Below are positions 1 to 6,535 of a DNA stretch of 6,535 nt, one piece after another. Position 1 is the first letter of the stretch. Each line of letters begins with the position of its first letter. Position numbers and translations under genes: made by a program. Location: positions 1-6,535 of the forward strand of contig CANJJP010000095.1 of assembly GCA_947474485.1 (NCBI GenBank), given 5' to 3'. Source of the stretch: Bacteroidota bacterium (lineage in GTDB: Bacteria > Bacteroidota > Bacteroidia > B-17B0 > Aurantibacillaceae). Under the pieces are notes generated by a model. The model saw only the letters and a program-made list of their open reading frames with translations, ran no database searches and had not been told where the DNA came from.

Positions 1-1807
1 CAATCATAACAGTTAATTCACCATCGTGTTTTATTAACTGCATACTAATTTGATTTGCATTAGCATGTTTAATAATGTTAGATACTACTCCTTGAATAAC
101 ACGATACAAAACAGTTTCAACCGTATTATCTAATCTGTTATCCTAACCTATAATTTGCAAATCGATTTTTAAATTTGATACCGAACCAGTTTTTGTAATA
201 AACTCGCGTACCGCTGATGCTAATCCTAATTTAATTAAAATATTTGGCATCATGTTATGCTATACAGCACGAACCTCTTTTAACGAGTCGTTAACTAAAT
301 CTAAAGCGTTTTTTAATAAGGTAGTTTGCTCGTCCGTTTCTATTTAATTTTAGATTCCAACCCACTTAAATTCAATTTGCAGCAGATAATATTTGACCAA
401 CACCATCGTGTAAATCTTGGGCAATTCTCCTGCGTTCCTTTTCCTCTGCATCTATTACCGCTTTTGAACGTATATCCTTTTGGCTGGCAATTTCAGCATC
501 CATCTTGCCTTTGCTTTAATTTTGTTAAGAGATGAAATGAAATAAGCTAATACTACAACCAAACCTATCAATGAAAAAATAAAAGTTTGTTGGCTTTTCT
601 TTTCAGCTTCGTTTGCAAGTAATTCAGCTTGCTGTTTTACAATAGCTAAATCCTTTTTTTCAGTTTCATATTTTGTTTGCATCTAAGCCATCTTATCAAC
701 GTTGGCTTCATTATATACGAAGTCTTTATAATCAGAATACAATTCATACTATTTTAAGCATGTGTTTATATCATTTTTACCTTGATAAACCTCGGCTAGT
801 TTCCCATAAATCTGTTTTAAATTAATTGCACTTTTTAGTGGCAAAAACAACTGCTCCGCTTTTTTAAACTACTCAATACTCTTGTCATAATTTTTTTTAA
901 TCTTTTCAATCTCACCAATTGCCATATAAGATAAACCAACACCAAAGTTATCATGCAATGCCAAACGAATATCTAATCCCATTTATAAAAATCGAATGCC
1001 CTTGTATAATCTTTTTTAGCAGCATAAATTCTACCTAAATTATTATACACAACTCCCAAATTATATTGTGAATTAGTTTGTTCCAAAATAACTTTTGCTT
1101 CATTATAATATTTTAAAGCAGAATCAACCTCACTTAAATTCACCAATGAATCATTTACTACTTCAAATTTAAGTCTACCAAGATTTACAAGTATATTACC
1201 TTGCATTACAAGATTATTTGTCTTCCGAGCAAGCGCAAGACCTTTTCTAAAAAACAGTTCAGCTGATTTATTTTGTTCTAACTCATAATACAGATTCCCA
1301 ATGTTTCCAAGTATTGTTGCTTGATTTGATTCGTCACCCAATTTCTCAACAATCTTTTAAGCTATAAAATTAATATCCAATACCTCCTCAAATTTACTTT
1401 GTCTCATCAACACAGTTGCAATATTTGCTTAAACACCAGCCACTTTAACATCTTGCTTTAATTCTTTCCTTAAAAGCAAGGCTTTATTATAATTTATAAT
1501 TGCATCATCGTATGAACTTTTACGATTATAAATATTTCCTATATCACTTTCAGATTGAGCAATAACAGCCTTACGATTTGTTTTTGTTGAAAGTTCTAAT
1601 TCCTTATTTGCATATAAAAGTGCCTTATCATTATCACTTGCCATCAATTCCCAGCTAATATCGCCATACAACTCAATCTTAACCGTATCATGCGTCTCCT
1701 TGTAATCAGCCAATTTAATAAGGCTGTCAACATTGATTTGCCCAACAAAAAAGTGGAAATGCTAGCGAAAACAAAAGAAGTATATGTTTAAATCGTATAT
1801 TGGTCAT
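1..1807 (-). pseudogene. Decayed TPR-containing sensor histidine kinase (HisKA_3 type), runs off the left edge
   Basis: Reading the minus strand from an ATG at 1807 and switching frame where needed gives one continuous kinase. It has a hydrophobic signal peptide (MTNIRFKHILLLFSLAFPLF), about six or seven TPR-like helical repeats (roughly 1700 to 700), a coiled stretch starting MQTKYETEKKD, one membrane helix (about 586 to 527), the HisKA_3 box RRRIAQDLHDGVGQ with its phosphoacceptor His codon at 408-410, the motif AV*HNMMP, and an ATPase N-box (VIQGVVSNIIKHA). The left edge cuts the ATPase domain. Premature stops are TAA at 1429-1431 and 1357-1359, and TAG at 869-871, 749-751, 683-685, 260-262 and 143-145. 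Frame changes lie near 1747-1752, 982-986, 503-505, 376-378 and 343-345. The last four are each repaired by adding one A; the first needs one base removed from a six-base T run or two bases added. The intact family comprises inner-membrane sensors that usually pair with LuxR-type response regulators; no partner is visible. The short open pieces at 1429-1713, 973-1341 and 455-682 are fragments of this gene, not separate genes. The family assignment is strong; the ancestral residues at the stops are inferred. Confidence 0.9.
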
Positions 1808-1828
1808 ATCGGATTTTGCTTAACTTTG
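1800..1828 (+). promoter_or_regulatory. Putative Bacteroidota-type promoter for rimO
   Basis: TAACTTTG at 1821-1828 matches the Bacteroidota -7 element TAnnTTTG exactly. TTG at 1800-1802 sits 18 nt upstream and could be the -33 element. Transcription would start near 1832-1836, leaving an A/T-rich leader of about 35 nt before the rimO ATG at 1871. The -33 part overlaps the start codon (1805-1807) of the divergent kinase pseudogene. The motif match is seen directly; its use as a promoter is inferred. Confidence 0.55.
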
Positions 1829-1870
1829 CTAGGTAAAAAAAAATACATTTTTTCTCAGAACTATTAATAA

Positions 1871-3184
1871 ATGAAGACGAAAACGCTTAAAAAGAATAAA
1901 GTTAATGTAGTAACCCTTGGTTGCAGCAAAAACTTAGTGGATAGTGAAGTGCTGATGGGGCAGTTAAAAGCTAATAAGTTTGAAGTAGAGCACGAAAGTG
2001 AAGATACTGACCATCAAATTGTAATTATAAATACCTGTGGTTTTGTTGATAATGCAAAACAAGAAAGCATTGATACCATTTTACGCTACGTAGATGCTAA
2101 AAATGCTGGGGAAGTTGAAAAAGTATATGTTACAGGTTGTTTAAGCGAGCGTTACAAAGGCGATTTAGAAAAAGAAATTCCAGATGTAGATGCTTATTTC
2201 GGAACTCGTGACTTACCCCGATTATTAAAAACATTAAAAGCAGATTATAAACACGAATTGGTTGGAGAGCGCTTGCTTACTACTCCAAATCATTACGCTT
2301 ATTTCAAAATATCCGAAGGTTGCGACAGACCTTGCAGTTTTTGTGCAATCCCTTTAATGCGTGGTGGACATATTTCTGTTCCAATTGAAGAATTAGTAAG
2401 CAGAGCAAAAAGCCTTGCTAGCAAAGGAACAAGAGAATTATTATTAATTGCACAGGATCTTACCTATTATGGATTAGATTTATACAAAAAACGTGAACTT
2501 GCTAAATTATTAGAAGCTGTTGCAAATGTTGAAGGTGTTGATTGGATTCGTTTACATTATGCTTTCCCAAGTGGTTTCCCTATGGAAGTATTGGACGTAA
2601 TGAAGAAATATGATAACGTTTGTAAATACTTGGATATGCCCCTACAACACATTAGCGATAATATGCTAAAGAGTATGCGTCGTGGCATTACCAAACAAAA
2701 AACAATTGATATTGTAAACGAAATTAGAGATAAAGTGCCAGGCATTGCACTTAGAACTACTTTAATTGCAGGTTACCCAGGCGAAACAGAAAAAGACCAC
2801 GAAGAAATGTTGAAATGGGTGGAAGAAACTAAATTTGAACGTTTAGGAATTTTCACTTATTCGCATGAAGAAAATACGCATGCTCATTTATTAAAAGATG
2901 ATGTAAGCGAAAAAGTAAAAAAGCAACGTGCTGATGCTGTTATGAAATTACAACAAGAAATTTCGTACAACTTAAATCAAGAAAAAATTGGTAAAACATA
3001 TAAAACATTAATCGACAGAAAAGAAGGTCCTTATTACATTGGTAGAAGCGAGTTTGACAGCCCCGATGTAGATAATGAAGTATTAGTTAAAGCTAGTGAT
3101 GATATTCATTTACGTTTTGGTGATTTTGTAAATGTAAAAATTAACGAAGCAAACGATTTCGATTTATTTGGTGAACTAATTTAA
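1871..3184 (+). CDS. rimO: Ribosomal protein S12 methylthiotransferase RimO
   Basis: This is a radical-SAM enzyme that adds a methylthio group to a conserved aspartate of ribosomal protein uS12, acting in the cytoplasm with two [4Fe-4S] clusters. The 437 residues match the usual family length. The N-terminal methylthiotransferase domain (about 11-135) has its three cluster cysteines at C18 (TLGCSKN), C56 (NTCGF) and C90 (TGCLSERY). The radical-SAM domain (about 140-370) carries C151xxxC155xxC158 in EGCDRPCSFCAIP, followed by LLIAQDLTYYG, YLDMPLQH and GYPGET. A TRAM domain fills about 372-437, including GRSEFDSPDVD, and the protein ends in a typical DLFGELI tail. The ATG at 1871 is chosen because the family N-terminus (KKNKVNVVTLGCSKN) starts just after it. 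The leader is A-rich with no Shine-Dalgarno sequence, normal for Bacteroidota. A small oddity is RGGHISVP after the radical-SAM cysteines, where relatives usually have a basic residue at the positions of the second G and the V. The patatin gene starts 10 nt after the stop, suggesting one transcript. Confidence 0.97.
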   Translation: MKTKTLKKNKVNVVTLGCSKNLVDSEVLMGQLKANKFEVEHESEDTDHQIVIINTCGFVDNAKQESIDTILRYVDAKNAGEVEKVYVTGCLSERYKGDLEKEIPDVDAYFGTRDLPRLLKTLKADYKHELVGERLLTTPNHYAYFKISEGCDRPCSFCAIPLMRGGHISVPIEELVSRAKSLASKGTRELLLIAQDLTYYGLDLYKKRELAKLLEAVANVEGVDWIRLHYAFPSGFPMEVLDVMKKYDNVCKYLDMPLQHISDNMLKSMRRGITKQKTIDIVNEIRDKVPGIALRTTLIAGYPGETEKDHEEMLKWVEETKFERLGIFTYSHEENTHAHLLKDDVSEKVKKQRADAVMKLQQEISYNLNQEKIGKTYKTLIDRKEGPYYIGRSEFDSPDVDNEVLVKASDDIHLRFGDFVNVKINEANDFDLFGELI

Positions 3185-3194
3185 CCTTTATACT

Positions 3195-4196
3195 ATGAGC
3201 GCAAAAAAAATAGATTTAGCATTACAAGGCGGTGGAGCACACGGCGCTTTTACCTGGGGAGTAATTGATAGACTATTAGATGATGAGCGCATAGAAATTG
3301 GAGGTGTGTGTGGTACAAGTGCAGGCGCAATGAATGGAGTTTGCACAATTTACGGTTTAAATAAAGGTGGAAGAACATACGCAAAAGTGTTGCTTCATAC
3401 TTTTTGGCATAAAATATCAGAGGCGGGAAAGCACTCGGGAATGCGCCCTAGCTGGTATGATAAAGCTGTAAGCAAAGGTAATATGGATTATTCTCCTACC
3501 TATAGAATGTTCACTTCTATGTTCGAGAATTTATCGCCTTATCAGTTTAATATTTTAGATATTAATCCGCTTGAAAAAATATTATTGCAGTTAATTGATT
3601 TTGATGAATTGCATAAAATGAATCCACCAAAATTATTTGTTTGTGCAACAAATGCTAGAACTTGCCAAGCGCGTGTTTTTGGACCATCAGAAATAACAGT
3701 AAAAAGCATTTTAGCTTCTGCATGTTTGCCGTATATGTATAAGGCCGTAGAAATTGATGGCGAAGCATATTGGGATGGAGGTTATATGGGTAACCCGCCC
3801 ATTCAGCCTTTAGTAGATGAAAAAACTGCCAATGACGTATTAATTATTCAAGTAAATCCAATAGTAATAACTAAAACACCAACATCTATTGAAGATATAC
3901 GCGATAGAGTAAATGAAATAAGTTTTAATTCATCCTTGGTTGCCGAATTAAAATTTATCGAATTTCAGCAAAAATTATTGGATAGAGGGATTGACCTTGA
4001 CGGAGAACTTACACGCACATATATGCATAACATAACTGCTGATCATGCGCTAGATGGACTTAATTTATCGAGTAAACTAAATACTGACTGGGAATTTCTA
4101 TCCCACTTAAAAGAACTTGGTCGTAAACATGCTGAAGAGTGGTTATATAAAAACTACGAAAACTTAGGTAAGATAAGTACGATGAAGTTATGCTAG
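3195..4196 (+). CDS. Patatin-like phospholipase family protein
   Basis: This is a predicted Ser-Asp dyad lipid acyl hydrolase of 333 residues. The patatin signatures occur in order: the glycine-rich oxyanion loop QGGGAHGA at 11-18, the nucleophile elbow GTSAG at 40-44 with catalytic S42, the conserved SILASACLPY at 171-180, and the catalytic D194 in WDGGYMGNPP (193-202). Both catalytic residues are present, so activity is expected. There is no signal peptide or obvious membrane segment, so it is probably cytoplasmic or peripherally membrane-bound, like RssA/YchK-type bacterial patatins. The true substrate (phospholipid, lysophospholipid or another acyl ester) cannot be read from the sequence. 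The ATG at 3195 lies 10 nt after the rimO stop with no terminator between, so the two genes are likely co-transcribed. The C-terminus (NLGKISTMKLC, stop TAG) may be a few residues shorter than in related proteins, outside the catalytic domain. The family call is firm; the biological role is unknown. Confidence 0.92.
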   Translation: MSAKKIDLALQGGGAHGAFTWGVIDRLLDDERIEIGGVCGTSAGAMNGVCTIYGLNKGGRTYAKVLLHTFWHKISEAGKHSGMRPSWYDKAVSKGNMDYSPTYRMFTSMFENLSPYQFNILDINPLEKILLQLIDFDELHKMNPPKLFVCATNARTCQARVFGPSEITVKSILASACLPYMYKAVEIDGEAYWDGGYMGNPPIQPLVDEKTANDVLIIQVNPIVITKTPTSIEDIRDRVNEISFNSSLVAELKFIEFQQKLLDRGIDLDGELTRTYMHNITADHALDGLNLSSKLNTDWEFLSHLKELGRKHAEEWLYKNYENLGKISTMKLC

Positions 4197-4260
4197 AGTA
4201 GCTAATAACAATTACTATTTACACCATATTTTTTTCTAAATAAAGAGTACGAAGAAGGAA

Positions 4261-4284
4261 GATTTTTTTCGAATTTAAAAAATC
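4261..4284. terminator. Weak AT-rich inverted repeat between convergent genes, possible bidirectional terminator
   Basis: GATTTTTT at 4261-4268 and AAAAAATC at 4277-4284 form a perfect 8-bp inverted repeat around an 8-nt loop. It lies between the stops of the convergent patatin and dacB genes and touches the dacB stop codon (4283-4285). Each arm has a single G/C, so the hairpin would be weak, but it would end in U-rich RNA in either direction. Position favours a terminator; stem strength does not. The rest of the gap (4197-4260) is AT-rich with no gene seen. Confidence 0.3.
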
Positions 4285-5734
4285 ACAATTCAACCAAAGC
4301 CTCCAAGAACTTTTCAATCTTGTGCTTTGCTTCTGATGGTGAGCAATTATAATTATTAAACAATACAGAAAAACTTAGTTCAGTTCCTTTTTTGGTTTTC
4401 ACATAACCTGCATAGCCTCGAGCACGGGTAATGTAACCACTTTTAGCACGCATGTTTTTTTCAGCAAATGTTCCTTTACACAAGCTTGCTAAAGAGCCAC
4501 TTTGTCCTGCAACAGGCAATGATACATTAAAACTATTGTAAATAGCTTCATCCTTATAAATTTTAGAAAGCATTGATGCTTGCTGAAAAGTAGAAATCCC
4601 GTTTGCTCTTGATAAGCCGCTGCCATCCACCATAAACAAACCTTCTATATCAACTCCCCTAGCCTTCCAAAATGCAGTAATTAAATCGCAACCTTCGTAA
4701 ATAGAACCATAACCATTTTTCTTTACTGCAATGGTTTTTAATAAGGATTCGGCAAATAAATTATTACTATGTAAATTTGTTTGATAAACAATTTTATCCA
4801 TACTTGGTGAGCGATGCACATACAATACTTTATTTTCTTTCGAACTTGGTTTCTCCGAAACCTCCATTTGTTTATTTGTTTTAATTCCAATTTCGTTTAA
4901 AGCTTTATCTAATGCGTAAGCGCAATACCAAGCTGGATCTGGCATAGATGCCTCTACTTCAAATGATGATTTATTAGGTGGCAAAGTTCCTGTTAGCAAA
5001 CGCTCATCTTGTTTAGGTGCGCCATAGATGTATGCATTATCTTCTTTTCCACCAGTCGTAATTTTATTTATAAAACTTAAACCTGGTATTTCAGGAATAG
5101 TTTTTACTAGTACAACACTATCTCCATACTTTGCGCCTGTTTTAAAATACAATTTTATTCTATTATCGCTGTATGATAAACCATTAGGAGCTGCGCCAAA
5201 ATAATTTCCCATATCAGCCCAAATCCATTGACCTGGTGCATTATTATCAAAACAAGTATTATCTGCGATTATTTTTCCTGTAATCTTTTTAACTCCTTTA
5301 TCCTTTAAAACTTTTGCCCACACATCCACCAATTCGGTTGAATCACCTTTCTTTTTAAAATATTCTGAATTTAATGTTGGGTCGCCACTCCCTTTAATAA
5401 TAAGGTTTCCGTTAATTATTCCTTTTACTGAATCATAGGTTCCTTCAACCGTTATTTTTGTTTCGTAACGAAAATTACCACCCAACATTCCTAATGCCGC
5501 TGATGTAGTCACTATTTTCATAGTACTTGCAGGTGTCATGGCAAGTTTACTATTGTTTTCTACTAACTGCTCACCAGTTTTCGCATTCAAAACACAAAAG
5601 CTTACAATGGCAGGTTTAAGTTGTGGGTCGGCTTTATAGTCTACTAAAATTGCATTTATCTTATCAATACCTGCTTTCTCTTGTCCATAAAGAAAAGAAG
5701 AAATTACAAATGAAAAGAGAAACAGGAAACGCAT
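4283..5734 (-). CDS. dacB: D-alanyl-D-alanine carboxypeptidase/endopeptidase, PBP4 type (peptidase S13)
   Basis: This low-molecular-mass penicillin-binding protein trims D-Ala from peptidoglycan stem peptides and/or cuts peptide cross-links in the periplasm. The 483 residues fit the S13 family. A signal peptide covers about 1-17 (MRFLFLFSFVISSFLYG, then QE). The active-site motifs are SxxK at 70-73 (S-T-M-K in MTPASTMKIV, S70 being the acylated serine), SxN at 323-325 (HSNNLFAE) and a KTG-equivalent K-S-G at 431-433 (MRAKSGYI). The long stretch between SxxK and SxN, with GDPTL at 117-121 and NGLSYSDN at 184-191, is the insertion region typical of PBP4. DGSGLSR at 370-376 is another family hallmark. 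The ATG at 5734 begins one nucleotide after the TAA of the upstream gene, so translation is probably coupled and there is no room for a separate promoter in the gap. No Shine-Dalgarno sequence is seen. The gene ends in TGA and converges on the patatin gene. Function is confident; the balance of carboxypeptidase and endopeptidase activity is not readable. Confidence 0.95.
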   Translation of the reverse strand: MRFLFLFSFVISSFLYGQEKAGIDKINAILVDYKADPQLKPAIVSFCVLNAKTGEQLVENNSKLAMTPASTMKIVTTSAALGMLGGNFRYETKITVEGTYDSVKGIINGNLIIKGSGDPTLNSEYFKKKGDSTELVDVWAKVLKDKGVKKITGKIIADNTCFDNNAPGQWIWADMGNYFGAAPNGLSYSDNRIKLYFKTGAKYGDSVVLVKTIPEIPGLSFINKITTGGKEDNAYIYGAPKQDERLLTGTLPPNKSSFEVEASMPDPAWYCAYALDKALNEIGIKTNKQMEVSEKPSSKENKVLYVHRSPSMDKIVYQTNLHSNNLFAESLLKTIAVKKNGYGSIYEGCDLITAFWKARGVDIEGLFMVDGSGLSRANGISTFQQASMLSKIYKDEAIYNSFNVSLPVAGQSGSLASLCKGTFAEKNMRAKSGYITRARGYAGYVKTKKGTELSFSVLFNNYNCSPSEAKHKIEKFLEALVEL

Positions 5735-5735
5735 T

Positions 5736-6535
5736 TTATTGTTTTATTAATTTATAAACTTTGTGTTCATTATTTTTCCAGAAGCTTACAATATACATTC
5801 CACTTTTTAAATCAGAAACAGTTAGCTTAACATCTTGCTCCGCTGTAACTTCATAAGCATAAGCCTTACCTAAAGCATCGTAAATAGTAATGCTTTTAAC
5901 TCCAATCATTTCATCTTTAGCAAAACCAACTTCATCAATAGCAGGATTAGGAAACATAATTGGCAAATTGTTATTTTTAAAATTCTCTAGTAAAGAAATA
6001 GTACAAGATAAATCTCCTGCCTTTTTAACTGTATTATTTCCACTATTAGGAACATACAAAGAATCCTGATCTCTGTTATAATAAATATCAGCTGGAGAAG
6101 AAATACCTGTTGACATAAATGTTGTTGGCCCAGTAAACGTATGCGAAAACTTAGTTACTCTATTTGGACTCCAAGAAGCAATGTAAAAATCACCCGAACA
6201 GTTCATGCTTATTCCATCGCAATTTCCTAAAGTGGTTGTTCCAATTATGCTAACTGTTGAATCAGCAAAACTAATTGCATGAACAGGTGCATTAGTTCCC
6301 CAACAACAATAAACTAAACGATTATCAATATCATCATAAATAATTCCGTTCGGTGTTTTTGAATTTATTGTTGAAGCAAAAATATTAAACTGACGATTCA
6401 ACATATTAAAACGATAAATCTTTTTTGCAGAAAAATCGGTTATATATAAGTTATTATCCTTATGCGTAATACCATTTAAAAACGAACCGCCCATTGATAC
6501 TAAAGCGATAGTTGCCCCTGTAGTTCTATTTAGCA
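5736..6535 (-). CDS. Secreted beta-propeller-like protein with T9SS type A sorting domain, 5' end outside the window
   Basis: The frame is open to the right edge: 13 more codons (LNRTTGATIALVS) precede the first visible ATG at 6494, so that Met is probably internal and the true start and signal peptide lie beyond 6535. Counting from that Met, residues 1-165 contain about four repeats of the form (N/D)GI-x-(L)Y(I/V)-x-N-x-V-x-K (near 7-31, 49-66, 92-117 and 133-160), for example SPNRVTKFS and GNNTVKKAG. This resembles NHL or SMP-30-type beta-propeller blades. From about 178 to 252 there is a T9SS type A sorting domain: FPNPAIDEVGF, ITIYDALGK, LTVSDLKSGMYIVSF and a basic end (KVYKLIKQ). In Bacteroidota this tail directs proteins through the outer membrane by the type IX system and is usually cleaved off. 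Ligand or enzymatic function cannot be assigned; propellers of this kind may bind proteins or sugars or act as lactonases. It is the upstream partner of dacB, one nucleotide away. Confidence 0.85.
   Translation of the reverse strand, partial: LNRTTGATIALVSMGGSFLNGITHKDNNLYITDFSAKKIYRFNMLNRQFNIFASTINSKTPNGIIYDDIDNRLVYCCWGTNAPVHAISFADSTVSIIGTTTLGNCDGISMNCSGDFYIASWSPNRVTKFSHTFTGPTTFMSTGISSPADIYYNRDQDSLYVPNSGNNTVKKAGDLSCTISLLENFKNNNLPIMFPNPAIDEVGFAKDEMIGVKSITIYDALGKAYAYEVTAEQDVKLTVSDLKSGMYIVSFWKNNEHKVYKLIKQ

Noticed and set aside
326..535. Plus-strand open frame of 69 codons
   Set aside because: It lies antisense to the kinase pseudogene across the H-box region and its protein resembles no family; it is a shadow frame.
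143..1431. In-frame TAG/TAA codons as evidence of a reassigned genetic code or stop-codon recoding
   Set aside because: The likely ancestral residues differ from stop to stop, five frame changes are also needed, the patatin gene ends in TAG and rimO in TAA, and no neighbouring gene contains an internal stop.
455..1713. Three separate small TPR or membrane protein genes
   Set aside because: The open pieces join end to end into one known kinase architecture, so they are fragments of a single broken gene.
343..1752. Homopolymer indels as phase-variable switches of the kinase
   Set aside because: The A runs are only a few bases long, and seven nonsense codons would keep the gene off in any phase.
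2557..2745. Minus-strand open frame of 62 codons inside rimO
   Set aside because: It is fully antisense to a conserved part of the RimO radical-SAM domain and has no start signal or family resemblance.
5736..6494. Complete gene starting at the ATG at 6494
   Set aside because: The frame stays open upstream to the window edge, the residues there fit the propeller repeats, and no signal peptide follows that Met although T9SS cargo needs one.

Overview
The window looks like chromosomal DNA from an AT-rich member of the Bacteroidota. The evidence is a C-terminal type IX secretion (T9SS) type A sorting domain on one protein, a match to the Bacteroidota promoter motif TAnnTTTG upstream of rimO, A-rich translation leaders without Shine-Dalgarno sequences, and the TPR/HisKA_3 histidine-kinase architecture of a decayed gene. 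Genus and species cannot be named from this sequence. Nothing marks it as a phage, plasmid or genomic island.

Layout. Positions 1 to 1807 (minus strand) hold the wreck of one long TPR sensor histidine kinase gene. It has a signal peptide, a row of TPR repeats, one transmembrane helix, a HisKA_3 phosphoacceptor box and the start of the ATPase domain. Seven in-frame stops and five indels break it, and it runs off the left edge. A promoter for the divergent rimO gene overlaps its start codon. Positions 1871 to 4196 (plus strand) are a compact two-gene unit: rimO (ribosomal protein S12 methylthiotransferase) and, 10 nt later, a cytoplasmic patatin-like phospholipase. A short AT-rich convergent gap with a weak inverted repeat follows. 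Positions 4283 to 6535 (minus strand) are a second tight unit. It comprises the 3' part of a secreted beta-propeller-like protein with a T9SS sorting domain and, after one nucleotide, dacB, a periplasmic PBP4-type D-alanyl-D-alanine carboxypeptidase/endopeptidase.

How the genes relate. rimO and the patatin gene are probably co-transcribed, but no shared pathway is evident. The T9SS protein and dacB are probably co-transcribed and both act outside the cytoplasm, one at the cell surface or outside the cell and one in the periplasm. The kinase locus cannot make a full-length sensor as written, so its signalling function is presumably lost in this strain.

I found no convincing new biological system, CRISPR array, RNA gene or insertion sequence. 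The most unusual element is the decayed kinase. Its coding signature is still readable from end to end despite twelve disabling lesions, while all four neighbouring genes are open.
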